DNA of 64,000 nucleotides, taken from assembly GCF_029626265.1 (NCBI RefSeq), contig NZ_JARUBN010000001.1, positions 7,629,001-7,693,000 of the forward strand, read 5' to 3'. A program made the translations under genes and the position numbers. Numbering within the stretch: position 1 is the stretch's first letter; every line of letters starts with the position of its first letter. Source of the stretch: Micromonospora sp. WMMD1102 (GTDB lineage Bacteria; Actinomycetota; Actinomycetes; Mycobacteriales; Micromonosporaceae). The notes under the pieces were generated by a model. It searched no databases and was not told where the DNA came from. It was given only the letters and a program-made list of their open reading frames with translations. Below, one piece after another: positions 17,354 through 26,753 of the stretch.

Positions 17354-18049
17354 TCACCAGTAGCGGCGTCGGGTGCCGACCATCACCAGCCCGACGGCCG
17401 AGATGGCCAGGCCGAGCAGGCCGGAGTACGCGAGTGAACGCCGGTAGCCCGGCGGCGGCCCGTCGGTGTGCGGCGCCGGCCCGGCCCGCCGTTCCTCGGC
17501 CCCGGCCGGTTCCGGCGCCGGGCCGGTCGGCGCCGGATGGCCGCCCCGGTTGTCGCCGCCGCGGTCGTCGCCGGCCCGGGAGGCCGGGTCGGGGGTGCCG
17601 GCCGCCCCCGCCCGGCTGCCCTGGGCAGGCAGCCGGTGCCAGGTCCGGCCGCGCCACTCCGGCCAGCCCTGTGGTTCCCCGTCGGTGTCGGGCGCGGCGG
17701 TTGTCGGGCCGGGCGCGGCGGTTGTCGGGCCGGGCGTGGAGGGTGCCGCCGGACCGGGCGCGGCGGGCGCTGCCCGGCCGGGTGCGGCGAGCGCCGCCGC
17801 GCCGTGACCGCCGTGACCGCCGTGACCGCCGTGACCGACGTGACCGGCGGGGTCGACCGGGTCGACCGGGTCAGCGGGGTCGGCGAGCTCGGGGTCGGCG
17901 AGCTCGGGGTCGGGGTCGGGGTCGGCAGGGGCCGGCGGCGCGGGATTGGCGGCCGGATGCCGTACCGAGGGCGGCCGGCCGGTGCCGGTGCCGCTCGCGC
18001 AGCCGGGCAGGCCGACGGTGATCAGGATCAGCAGCACGCTGACCCGCAT
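17354..18049 (-). CDS. Putative lipoprotein with C-terminal membrane helix and low-complexity repeats
   Basis: The 231-residue product begins MRVSVLLILITVGLPGC, a signal peptide ending in a lipobox-like LPGC with Cys17. A long Pro/Ala/Asp-rich region follows, containing repeats ELADPELADPADPVDPVDP and a His/Gly run (HGG repeated four times, encoded by nearly identical 9-mers near 17803-17842). The C-terminus has a membrane helix (SGLLGLAISAVGLVMVGTRRR) with a positive tail, an arrangement seen in sortase substrates and LPxTG-like proteins, but no clear LPxTG is present. The function is unknown. In-frame starts at 18094 and 18157 would put 15 or 36 residues before the signal. Confidence 0.6.
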   Translation of the reverse strand: MRVSVLLILITVGLPGCASGTGTGRPPSVRHPAANPAPPAPADPDPDPELADPELADPADPVDPVDPAGHVGHGGHGGHGGHGAAALAAPGRAAPAAPGPAAPSTPGPTTAAPGPTTAAPDTDGEPQGWPEWRGRTWHRLPAQGSRAGAAGTPDPASRAGDDRGGDNRGGHPAPTGPAPEPAGAEERRAGPAPHTDGPPPGYRRSLAYSGLLGLAISAVGLVMVGTRRRYW

Positions 18050-18189
18050 GTTCCGACACGTGGTCCGGTGTCGGTCGGAGGTCTCGACGGCCATCGGCGG
18101 CTCCCAGGATCGGGGCCCTCGACGACGCGCGGGTGGCAAAGCGGTGGGGTGGGACACTCCCAGTCTATTGCGGTGGCCGGGCGCGTTGT

Positions 18190-18280
18190 CCGGCCTTCCG
18201 CCAGATGCGGTGCCCGGGGCCGGCCTTTCGTCAGATGCGGTGCCGGGTGCCCGGCCTTCCGTTCAGAAGCGGTGCCGGGA
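18190..18280. repeat. Three degenerate ~30-bp tandem repeats
   Basis: Copies start at 18190, 18220 and 18251. Each begins CCGGCCTTnCG, continues with CAGAtGCGGTGCC or a close variant, and ends in a G/C run. They lie upstream of the putative lipoprotein and just past the 3' end of the next leftward gene. Each unit has inverted CCGGC/GCCGG parts and could fold as RNA. The role is unknown. Confidence 0.7.
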
Positions 18281-18304
18281 GGCCGGACCGGGGTGGGTGG
18301 GCGG

Positions 18305-18607
18305 TCAGCCGACCCGGACCCGGGCGTCGACCGTGCTGGAGTTGGTCCGGAGCGGGCGCCGGGGCTGCGGATAGTTGTGCCGTCCGGAGTTGGCCTGGAG
18401 CTGGCGCAGCCCGTTGACCTGCACGAATATCGACCGCCGTTCGACCGCGTCGCCGCTCGGGTTGAGTTCGTACCCGTCGAGCCAGACCCAGCCGTGGTAG
18501 GTCTGCCAATCGTGCACCCGGATCACCCGGAAGTAGATCGGAGCGGCGAACTGGACGCTTGCCGCGCGGGTCACGTGGAGCACATCACCGGAGCGGGGAA
18601 GGGGCAC
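18305..18607 (-). CDS. Small conserved-looking protein of unknown function
   Basis: The open frame extends to 18766, but GTG 18607 has AGGAG five bases upstream and gives a compact 100-residue product. It starts MPLPRSGDVLHVTRAASVQFAAPIYFRVIRVHDWQTYHGWVWLDGYELN and continues RRSIFVQVNGLRQL. The aromatic-rich, beta-prone core and the drop in low-complexity sequence at this start support a real protein. I do not recognise a family. It is encoded divergently from the XRE/DUF397 regulator pair across a 597-bp gap and could be a target of that pair, which is inference from position. Confidence 0.65.
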   Translation of the reverse strand: MPLPRSGDVLHVTRAASVQFAAPIYFRVIRVHDWQTYHGWVWLDGYELNPSGDAVERRSIFVQVNGLRQLQANSGRHNYPQPRRPLRTNSSTVDARVRVG

Positions 18608-18732
18608 ATCAGCTCCTGTCCGACTGGCGCCGGGGGGCCGGCGGAAGTGGCGGGCGGGTGTCTGGTGGTGGTCCAGGCGCGGTCCGGGACGCGGTTGTCG
18701 GGTGGCCGTCCGCGTCGGCCGGCCGGAGTGGT

Positions 18733-18785
18733 GGCGTCGGCCGGGGCGATGTGTCGTTGCCATCACATCGCCCCGGGCCGACGCC
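18733..18785. other. 21-bp stem-loop in a long intergenic region
   Basis: The left arm 18733-18753 (GGCGTCGGCCGGGGCGATGTG without its last base is 20 nt) pairs with the right arm 18764-18785 with a single bulged G, around a 10-nt loop. It lies in the 597-bp gap between the leftward 100-residue gene (start 18607) and the rightward XRE gene (start 19205). No gene ends here and no T-run follows on either side. It could be a leader-RNA structure of the leftward gene or the footprint of a mobile palindrome. Confidence 0.6.
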
Positions 18786-19204
18786 TGTCGACTCCGGGAC
18801 GCGCCAGCCGCCGTAGCGGCTCTGGCATACAGCGGCGGGGGCTCTTACCCCGGAGCGGGGCTTCTCGCCGTACCGCCGGCACGACCGTCCCCGCGGTCAG
18901 GCGAGAATGGGGGAGCATTGCGTCGCCTGACCGGATGGGAACGCTGCGTAGCCCGAGCCATACGGACAGGGTGCATCAAGAACATGATCAATGCAAGTTG
19001 CAGTTTGCCCTTTGCTCCGGGATGGCGATAGTGGATGTTACGGCGCTTGTCGCGTCTTGCGTCCAACCGGCACACTGGACCAGGTTTCGGCCCCCTGTGG
19101 CCGACATGGTCATCGCGCCATCCGCCGCGAATGGACCCCCGTCGATTGGCGGTCGAACCTGCGGCGGCAATCAGACTCCTAATTGATCGTCCGGAGGTGA
19201 TCCG
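18786..19204. other. Upstream region of the XRE/DUF397 pair
   Basis: No convincing gene is present. The most structured part is 18992-19015, where TGC recurs every 7 bp four times (TGCAAGT TGCAGTT TGCCCTT TGC). This is a relatively AT-rich tract that could be a phased binding site or promoter element for the downstream regulator. The stretch ends in a strong ribosome site (GGAGGTG, 19193-19199) ahead of GTG 19205. Confidence 0.45.
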
Positions 19205-20086
19205 GTGACCGAGCGCCGGAGCCCGACCATCCGCCGACGCCGGCTCGGCGCCGAACTGCGCCAGCGCAGGGAGAAGGCCGGCGTCACGATAGAGGCCGTC
19301 GCCGAGTTGCTGGAGTGTTCCGCGTCCAAGGTGTCCCGGATCGAGACCGGGCACACCTCGGCCACCGTCCGGGACGTCCGCGACATGCTCGGCATCTACG
19401 GCGTGACCGGTGCCGAGTGCGACGAGCTGATCCAGATCGCCCGGGAGGCCCGGCAGAAGGGCTGGTGGCACCCGTACAGCCCGGTGCTCGCCGGGGCGTA
19501 CGTCGGGCTGGAAGCTGCCGCCGCCTCGATCCGGGCGTACGAGCAGCAGACCGTGCCCGGGCTTCTGCAGACCGAGGAGTACGCCCAGGCGATGATCCGG
19601 TCCGCCCGCCCGGACTGGGTCGCCGAGGAAGTCGACCAGCGGGTCCGTGTCCGGTTGGGTCGTCAGTCGTTACTTGACCCGGACGATCCGATCGATCTGT
19701 GGGTGGTGCTCGATGAGGCGGTGATCAGCCGGCCGGTGGGCGGCGACGCGGTCATGCGGGCCCAGTTGGAGCGGCTGGTGGAAGCCGCTGACCTACCGAA
19801 CGTCACGCTCCAGGTCCTGCCGTTCGAGGCCGGTGCACACGCTGGCATGGACGGCACTTTCACCATCCTGGGCTTCCCGGAACCGGGCGATCCGGATGTG
19901 GTGTACGCCGAAAACGCCACAGGGGGTCTTTTTCTGGAGAAGCGGGATGAACTACAGAAATACATATTCATCTTCGATCATATCCGAGCGGCGGCCCTAC
20001 GCCCGGAGGAATCCGTCGCGCTGATTTCGAAGCTGGCAGAGGAGCCATTGTGGAAGTGGAGACAAAGGGGTACCGCGTCGACCTGA
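19205..20086 (+). CDS. XRE-type helix-turn-helix regulator with DUF5753 domain
   Basis: The 293-residue protein has an N-terminal HTH (RLGAELRQRREKAGVTIEAVAELLECSASKVSRIETGHTSATVRDVRDML). A C-terminal DUF5753 region follows (SIRAYEQQTVPGLLQTEEYAQAMIRSARPDW; LDEAVISRPVGG; LQVLPFEAGAHAGMDGTFTILGFPEPGDPDVVYAENATGGLFLEK). This architecture is widespread in actinomycetes, always near a small DUF397 protein as here, and relates to the WhiJ/AbaA-type developmental regulators. GTG 19205 has a near-perfect GGAGGTG six bases upstream. An in-frame TTA leucine codon lies at 19670. Confidence 0.92.
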   Translation: MTERRSPTIRRRRLGAELRQRREKAGVTIEAVAELLECSASKVSRIETGHTSATVRDVRDMLGIYGVTGAECDELIQIAREARQKGWWHPYSPVLAGAYVGLEAAAASIRAYEQQTVPGLLQTEEYAQAMIRSARPDWVAEEVDQRVRVRLGRQSLLDPDDPIDLWVVLDEAVISRPVGGDAVMRAQLERLVEAADLPNVTLQVLPFEAGAHAGMDGTFTILGFPEPGDPDVVYAENATGGLFLEKRDELQKYIFIFDHIRAAALRPEESVALISKLAEEPLWKWRQRGTAST

Positions 20087-20277
20087 GCGGAGCAGCCTGG
20101 CACAAGAGTTCGCGTAGCGGACCGAATTGTGACAACTGCGTCGAGGTGGCCTTCGCGGGCGGCGCGATCGCGGTACGCGACTCCAAGAACCCGACCGGGC
20201 CGGCCCTGATCTTCACGCCCGACGAGTGGGACGCCTTCGTCGGGGGCGCCAAGGACGGCGAATTCGACCTGACCTGA
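20050..20277 (+). CDS. DUF397 domain protein
   Basis: The 75-residue protein contains the DUF397 signature WHKSSRSGPNCDNCVEVAF...IAVRDSKNPTGPALIFTPDEWDAFVGGAKDGEFD. It overlaps the 3' end of the upstream XRE gene by 37 bp in another frame, so the pair is co-translated. DUF397 proteins act as small partners or antagonists of their cognate DUF5753 regulators. GTG 20050 has GAGGAG a few bases upstream. Confidence 0.93.
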   Translation: MEVETKGYRVDLSGAAWHKSSRSGPNCDNCVEVAFAGGAIAVRDSKNPTGPALIFTPDEWDAFVGGAKDGEFDLT

Positions 20278-20491
20278 GGATTCGACCTGGCCTGACGGTC
20301 AGCGGAACCTGCGAACAACCCGGCGCGGTCGTCCGGTCGGCATCCGAGCCGGCCGCCGGCCGCGCCGGCCGCGTCCACGGCCGGTGCCGCACCCGTCGCC
20401 GGTGACCGGCCGGCTCGTTGTACCAGGCGGCGGAGTCGGCATGACCGGCCGCTTCAGGGGGTTCGCACACCGAGCGAGGCAGGCGAGACGG

Positions 20492-20932
20492 ATGACGATC
20501 GGGTCGGAGAATCTGGGCAACGGTTCCGCCAAGCCGGAACAGTTCGGTGGCAAGTACCGGGGTGCCCGCCGGGACACCGGCACCGGCGTGGCGGAGACGC
20601 CGATCGGTGCCGAACTCGGGTCGACCGAGGCGGTCCCGCTGGAGCGTGGTGCGGACCTCGGCTCCGGCCTGGCCCAGGCCAGCCCGCCGGAGCGTACGCC
20701 GACGCTGCCGTCGCTGGACATGAACCTGACCGAGCCGGTCTTCCCACCGGCGGGCTGGTCGGACGTGACCCCGTCCGAGCCGCTGGTCGACCATCCGCTG
20801 CTGCGCGGGCTGCTGCTGGAACTGCCGCCGAAGGGCAGCGTCCCCGACCCGGAGTGGCTGGACCGCTGGTTCGAGGCGGCCCGGGCGATCCTCGAACTGC
20901 TATACGTGCAGGGCGCCAGCCGTACGCGCTGA
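20492..20932 (+). CDS. Hypothetical protein
   Basis: The 146-residue product (ATG 20492; an ATG at 20441 would add 17 residues) is acidic and Gly/Pro-rich over its first 90 residues. It ends in an ordered-looking segment, LVDHPLLRGLLLELPPKGSVPDPEWLDRWFEAARAILELLYV. The contrast between a disordered N-terminus and an amphipathic C-terminal helix pair suggests a protein-interaction module. No family is recognised. Its 3' end overlaps the convergent membrane-protein gene by 33 bp. Confidence 0.6.
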   Translation: MTIGSENLGNGSAKPEQFGGKYRGARRDTGTGVAETPIGAELGSTEAVPLERGADLGSGLAQASPPERTPTLPSLDMNLTEPVFPPAGWSDVTPSEPLVDHPLLRGLLLELPPKGSVPDPEWLDRWFEAARAILELLYVQGASRTR

Positions 20933-21499
20933 GCGGGACCGTACGGTGACCGCCCGCTCGACCAGCCGGCTGTGCCGCAGTGCGTGCCGTACCCCGATGG
21001 TGCCGACCGCGAGCACGGCGGCGGTGAGCACCATCCCGATCATGGCTGGGCTGGTCAGCGGCACCAGGCCGGCGGCGGTGACCAGCGTCGGCAGCATGAC
21101 CAGACCGGTCACCTGCACCGGCAGGGCGGTCATCGGATGAGCGGCTGCGGCGCGCAGCGCGGGCGGGGCCGGCGTCTCCGGCGCCGTGGCGAAGGCGCCG
21201 GCCCCGACCCGGAGCTGCCGCAGCCGGCGTACGGTCAGCACCGCCACCAGGGTCGCGGGCACCGCCGGCAGCGCGAGCCCGGCGGCGGTGCGGTCGGCCA
21301 GCGTCGGCGCCGTCTCGACCAGACCGGCCAGCAGCACCCCCGCCAGGCCGGCCAGGCCGGACCCGACAAGTGCGAGGAGCAGTCCGGTACGCCTGCGCAG
21401 CGCTCGCGCGGCCCGTAGCCCGGGAAGCCCTTCGACGACGAGACCGGCGGCCAGCCACACGGCGGAGATCGCGAGCAGGATGGCGAGGTCGGTGTCCAT
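20900..21499 (-). CDS. Hypothetical four- to five-helix membrane protein
   Basis: The 199-residue product starting at ATG 21499 (MDTDLAILLAISAVWLAAGLVVEG) has hydrophobic segments at its N-terminus, LLLALVGSGLAGLAGVLLAGLV, ALPAVPATLVAVLTV, VTGLVMLPTLVTAAGLVPL and AMIGMVLTAAVLAVGTIGV. Charged linkers are Arg-rich. It looks like a small integral membrane protein with no catalytic motif and no recognised family. Confidence 0.65.
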   Translation of the reverse strand: MDTDLAILLAISAVWLAAGLVVEGLPGLRAARALRRRTGLLLALVGSGLAGLAGVLLAGLVETAPTLADRTAAGLALPAVPATLVAVLTVRRLRQLRVGAGAFATAPETPAPPALRAAAAHPMTALPVQVTGLVMLPTLVTAAGLVPLTSPAMIGMVLTAAVLAVGTIGVRHALRHSRLVERAVTVRSRSARTAGALHV

Positions 21500-21748
21500 G
21501 CAAACAGCCTTGCCCGAAATTCGCTCCGGTGAATCCGGGCCCGCCCCCACCGATTCCCGGAGAAGTCACCCGTAGGGGGCGCGGGAACCAGCGGCCGGCA
21601 CAGAGACGACCATCTTTTCGTAGAGATAGCCGCTCCAGGATCTACTGCCGGGCAACGGTTCTGACTAATCTCAGCTCGATCGGTCGTGCTGACCCGTCAC
21701 TGGCACGGGGGCGGGCAGTCGTGCGCCGATCGGAGGGGAGGAGGGGAG

Positions 21749-23617
21749 ATGAATCTCCCTCGCAGGTCCGTTTTTGTCGGAGTGTCCACTCTGGCCATGA
21801 TTGCCGTCGCGGCCCTACCGGCCGCCGCGGCACCACCGGAAGCACCCGTCCGGGGCGTCGACGCCCCGAACGCCGTCGCGGGCAGCTACATCGTGGTGTT
21901 CAAGGACACCGCGGTGGCCCGGGCCAACGTCTCGACCACGGCCCGGGGCCTGACCGGCAAGCACGGCGGCGCGGTGGGCCGCACCTACAGTTCCGCGCTG
22001 CGGGGCTTCGAGATCAGCGCGTCGGCACAGGCCGCGCGGCGGATCGCCGCCGACCCGAGCGTGGCGTACGTCGAGCAGAACAAGACGTACCGGATCAGCG
22101 GCACCCAGCCGAACCCCCCGTCCTGGGGCCTGGACCGGATCGACCAGCGGAACCTGCCGCTGAACAGCTCCTACACGTACCCGAACACGGCGTCGAACGT
22201 GAACGCGTACGTGATCGACACCGGCATCCGGTTCAGCCACAACGACTTCGGTGGCCGGGCGGTCACCGGGTTCGACGCGATCGACGGCGGTGCCGCCGAC
22301 GACTGCCACGGACACGGCACGCACGTCGCGGGCACGGTCGGCGGCGGCTCGTACGGGGTTGCCAAGGCGGCCCGGATCCACGGCGTACGGGTGCTGAACT
22401 GTTCCGGCGAGGGCACCACCGCCCAGGTGGTCGCCGGTATGGACTGGGTGACCGCGAACGCGGTGCGCCCGGCGGTGGCGAACATGAGCCTCGGCGGCTC
22501 CGCGGACAGTGCGATCGACACCGCCGTGAACAACTCCATCAACGCCGGCATCACCTACGTGGTGGCGGCCGGCAACGGCGACATCTTCGGCAACCGGCAG
22601 AACGCCTGCAACTACTCCCCGGCCCGGGTGCCGAACGCCATCACGGTCGGCGCCACCTCGAACACCGACGCGGCGGCGAGCTTCTCCAACTTCGGCACGT
22701 GTGTCGACATCCTGGCACCCGGCGTGAGCATCACCTCCGCATGGTCGACAAGCAACACCGCGACCAACACGATCAGCGGTACCTCGATGGCGTCGCCGCA
22801 CGTGGCCGGCGCGGCGGCGATGGTGCTCTCCGCCAACCCGACCTGGTCGCCGCAGCAGGTCCGGGACTACCTGGTGAACAACTCCACGCCGAACGTGGTC
22901 TCCAACGTCGGCACCAACACCCCGAACCGGCTGCTCTACGTGGTCAACGACGCCCCGGCGAACGACTTCTCGGTCTCGGTCTCCCCGGGCACCGGGTCGA
23001 CGACGCCGGGCGGCTCGGTGTCGGCGACGGTCTCCACCGCCACCACGGCCGGCTCGGCGCAGTCGGTGACGCTCTCGGCGAGCGGCCTGCCGAGCGGTGC
23101 CACCGCCACGTTCAGCCCGGCGACGGTCACCTCGGGCGGCTCGTCCACGCTGACCATCGCCACCAGCGGCAGCACCACGCCGGGGACGTACCCGCTGACC
23201 ATCACCGGCACCGGGACGTCGGCGACCCGGACCGCGCCGTTCGTCCTGACGGTGACCGGCACCAGCACCGGCTGCACGGCGAGCAACACGACCGACGTGG
23301 CCATCCCGGACACCAACGTCAACGTGACGAGCGGGATCACCCTCTCCGGTTGCAACCGGAACGCCTCCAACACCTCGACGGTGGCGGTGGACATCGTGCA
23401 CACCTACCGGGGTGACCTGGTCGTCGACCTGATCGCTCCGGACGGCAGCGGCTACCGGCTGAAGAACAGCAGCATCTTCGACGGTGCCGACAACGTGAAC
23501 GCGACGTACACCGTCAACCTCTCCTCGGAGCCGGGCAACGGCCTCTGGCGGTTGCAGGTGCGGGACGTCTACTCCGGCGACACCGGCTACATCAACGCCT
23601 GGACCCTCACCCTCTAG
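21749..23617 (+). CDS. Secreted subtilisin-like (S8) serine protease with P/Homo B C-terminal domain
   Basis: The 622-residue preproprotein has a signal peptide (RSVFVGVSTLAMIAVAALPAAAA) and an I9 inhibitor propeptide (GSYIVVFKDTAVARANVSTTARGL...PSVAYVEQNKTY). An aqualysin/proteinase K-like catalytic domain has Asp in YVIDTGI, His in GHGTHVAG and Ser in SGTSMASPHVAG. A Ser/Thr/Gly-rich Ig-like domain and a P/Homo B domain follow (SNTTDVAIPDTNVNVTSGITLSG...TYRGDLVVDLIAPDG...GLWRLQVRDVYSGDTGYINAWTLTL). ATG 21749 follows GAGGGGAG directly. It is an extracellular protease, activated by propeptide removal, followed by a strong terminator. Confidence 0.95.
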   Translation: MNLPRRSVFVGVSTLAMIAVAALPAAAAPPEAPVRGVDAPNAVAGSYIVVFKDTAVARANVSTTARGLTGKHGGAVGRTYSSALRGFEISASAQAARRIAADPSVAYVEQNKTYRISGTQPNPPSWGLDRIDQRNLPLNSSYTYPNTASNVNAYVIDTGIRFSHNDFGGRAVTGFDAIDGGAADDCHGHGTHVAGTVGGGSYGVAKAARIHGVRVLNCSGEGTTAQVVAGMDWVTANAVRPAVANMSLGGSADSAIDTAVNNSINAGITYVVAAGNGDIFGNRQNACNYSPARVPNAITVGATSNTDAAASFSNFGTCVDILAPGVSITSAWSTSNTATNTISGTSMASPHVAGAAAMVLSANPTWSPQQVRDYLVNNSTPNVVSNVGTNTPNRLLYVVNDAPANDFSVSVSPGTGSTTPGGSVSATVSTATTAGSAQSVTLSASGLPSGATATFSPATVTSGGSSTLTIATSGSTTPGTYPLTITGTGTSATRTAPFVLTVTGTSTGCTASNTTDVAIPDTNVNVTSGITLSGCNRNASNTSTVAVDIVHTYRGDLVVDLIAPDGSGYRLKNSSIFDGADNVNATYTVNLSSEPGNGLWRLQVRDVYSGDTGYINAWTLTL

Positions 23618-23623
23618 GCCTTC

Positions 23624-23681
23624 GTGCAAGGAAGGGCCCCTTCTTATCGCTTTTTGTATAAGAAGGGGCCCTTCCTTGCAC
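23624..23681. terminator. Bidirectional terminator: 24-bp perfect stem, 10-nt loop
   Basis: The left arm (23624-23647) begins GTGCAAGGAAGGGCCCCTTC and pairs perfectly with 23658-23681. The loop contains TTTTT. It separates the convergent subtilase and SDR genes, whose stop codons flank it within a few bases, so it can end transcription from both sides. Similar AAGGAAGGGCCCCTTCTTA palindromes recur, in my recollection, in Micromonospora and Salinispora genomes. Confidence 0.85.
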
Positions 23682-23682
23682 C

Positions 23683-24458
<776 letters not shown>

Positions 24459-24462
<4 letters not shown>

Positions 24463-25874
24463 GCCGCCACCTCGGCGGGTACCGCGTTGCGCACCGGGCC
24501 GAAGAAGGTGTAGTACGGCTGGTCCCGGGCGATCCGCTGGAGATAGAGCGCCAGCTCCCGGGCGTGGTAGTCGCCCCACATGCTCGACTCGCCGTTCGGC
24601 ACCCGCTGCCCGGCCGGTACGTGGTCCCAGCCGTTCGGCCGGTGGTAGACCGAGTGCAGCAGCAGGCCCTGGTGCCGGGCGTCGGTGCTCAGGTAGGGCT
24701 CGTCGAAGAGGGTACCGGCGACGGTCAGCCCGGCCTGCCAGTACTTCCGGCCCTGCTCGGTCCGGCCGGCCCGGTCCAGCAGGCGGCCCAGCCGGAGCAG
24801 CCCCTGTGCCCCGATCGCCGCCGCCGAGGAGTCCACCGGCTCGTGCGCGTTGTACGGGTCCGCCGGCCGGTCCAGGTAGTCGCCGAGGTGGACCAGGCCG
24901 GGTGCCCCGGTGTCCCAGTACGGCACGCCGTCGGTGGGAGTGTGCGCCAGGTAGAAGTCGCAGGTGGCGGTGGCGGCGCGCAGCATCGTCGTCTCGACGG
25001 CGGCCCGGCCGCCGTACGGGGCGAGTTCGTCGTCCGCCAGGGTGGCGAGGAATTCGAGTTGCTCCGGGAAGCCGAGCATCGCCCAGGCGAGGCCGCGGGT
25101 CCAGGTGCTGAACGGCGAGTACCCCTGCTGGGTGCTCGGGCAGCGGTAGCTGCCGTCGTTCACGTTGAAGATCGACTCGTGTGCGGTCCGGCCGGCGACG
25201 TCGTAGCTGTCCCGGCCCTCGCCGTAGTAGACGTTCCACCGTGCGGTGTTGCCGGCGTGCTCGACCAGCCGGCGCAGCAGCGAGATCCGCTCGTCCCGCT
25301 CGCCCATCAGCACGTGCCCGAGCAGGTGCGAGACGGCGAGGGCCCGGCAGGACCGGATGGTGTCGACGAAGAGCGACTGCGGCCCGTTGAACGAGTAGAC
25401 GTAGCCGGTGCCGTCGGCGGTGTCCCGCCAGCGGGCGGCCTGCACCGCGCCGGTGAGCTTGAGCGCCAGTTCGTAGAAGTCCCGCTCGGCCCGGTCGGCC
25501 GGGATCCGCCCCTCGTTCATCAGCCGCCACAGGTTCCCGTACGTGCTGACGTTGTTGAACCCGTGGTCGTGTACGCCGACGTGGCTGACGTGGCTGGCCA
25601 TCACCGCGACGGTCTGCCTCCGCCCGCCGTCGAGGAACCGCCGCTCGCCGGTGGCGTCGAACTGGAGCAGCGCCGAGCCGTACTGGAAGCCCTGGGTCCA
25701 CTCGGTCCAGCCGCGCGCGGTGTACCGCCCCTCGACGGTGAAGACCGGCGAGGCGGCTCCGGGCCGGCAGGTCTGCTCGATCGAGTCGATCTTCTGAGCC
25801 GATGCCTCCCAGAGCCGGTCGATCTTAGGTAGCAACGCGGACGGGGTCAGCCCCTGGTCGATCCTCATCGGCAC
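24459..25874 (-). CDS. Glycoside hydrolase family 88 (unsaturated glucuronyl hydrolase-like)
   Basis: The 471-residue protein has GH88 features. These include an (alpha/alpha)6-barrel-like helical pattern, [22 protein letters not shown] around the place of the first catalytic Asp, and [34 protein letters not shown]. Later come YWDTGAPG and the C-terminal [19 protein letters not shown], with a G-D-Y motif. Family members hydrate the double bond of unsaturated glucuronyl oligosaccharides made by polysaccharide lyases. No signal peptide is visible, so it acts on imported oligosaccharides. It is coupled to the SDR. No lyase or transporter is next to it. Confidence 0.85.
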
Positions 25875-25946
25875 AGCATAGGAAAGCGCTATCCAGGCAC
25901 GCCAGCGCCGTCCGGGCCAGAACTTTCGGTAGCCGACCGGGGTGGG

Positions 25947-26753
25947 TCAGACGGCGAAGCTGGTCGGGCGGTCGGTGGCCGGGGCCGGCGGGTCGGGCCG
26001 CCAGATGCCGAGCCGCTGCGCGGTCAGCCGGGCCACGTAGGCCGGGTTGAGCACCATGTAGCGGTGGAAGAGCCGCTTCGGCTCCAGGCTGAACCGCCAC
26101 AGCCACTCCAGGCCGACCCGCTGCATCCACGACGGAGGCTTGCGGAGCAGGCCGGCGTGGTAGTCGAAGGCGGCCCCGACCGCCATCAGCGGCATGTCGA
26201 GCAGCGGTCGCATCGCGTACGCGAAGACCTCCTGCCGGGGGCAGCCGAGCCCGACCAGCACCAGCCGGGCCCCGGAGGCGCGGATCCGGTCGGCGATCTC
26301 GGCGTCCTCGCCCGGCCGGACCGGCCGGAACTTCGACGGCTCCATCCCGGCGACCTTCAGGGCCGGGAACATCCGCTCCAGCTCGGGGATCAGCCGGGCG
26401 AGGGTCTCCTCTGTGGAGCCGTAGAGGTAGACCGGCATCCCCTCGTCGGCGAACCTGGCCAGCACGCTCAGCGTCAGGTCGGGGCCGTAGACCCGCTCGG
26501 CCAGCGCGGCGCGGTGCAGCAGGTTGAGTGCCCAGCGGACCGGCTGGCCGTCCGGGGTCACCAGGTCGAAGGCGTTCAGCCGGGCGTTGTGCGCCCGGTC
26601 CAGCACCCCGGTCATCACCCCGTGCACCGCCAGCGCGGTGAGCGCCATCGGCCGGCGCTCCCGCCCGGCGGCCACCACCTGCTCCGTCGCGGACTCGTAG
26701 TCGACCGCGTCGACGAGTACGCCGAGGACGTTGCGCTTACCCCGCGAGATCAC
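25947..26753 (-). CDS. WecG/TagA/CpsF family glycosyltransferase
   Basis: The 268-residue protein matches the family that adds N-acetylmannosaminyl, glucuronyl or galactosyl residues to lipid-linked acceptors. It has the substrate loop [18 protein letters not shown], the segment [30 protein letters not shown], the diagnostic [18 protein letters not shown], then [12 protein letters not shown] and the C-terminal [14 protein letters not shown]. The family is a membrane-associated cytoplasmic enzyme. GTG 26753 overlaps the stop of the upstream epimerase gene (GTGA). The pair probably builds an exopolysaccharide or wall-linked glycan; the acceptor is unknown. Confidence 0.9.
   Translation of the reverse strand: MISRGKRNVLGVLVDAVDYESATEQVVAAGRERRPMALTALAVHGVMTGVLDRAHNARLNAFDLVTPDGQPVRWALNLLHRAALAERVYGPDLTLSVLARFADEGMPVYLYGSTEETLARLIPELERMFPALKVAGMEPSKFRPVRPGEDAEIADRIRASGARLVLVGLGCPRQEVFAYAMRPLLDMPLMAVGAAFDYHAGLLRKPPSWMQRVGLEWLWRFSLEPKRLFHRYMVLNPAYVARLTAQRLGIWRPDPPAPATDRPTSFAV

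Noticed and set aside
18845..19471. 208-residue leftward open frame over the XRE upstream region
   Set aside because: It overlaps the 5' end of the XRE gene antisense, lacks a ribosome site and has no family features.
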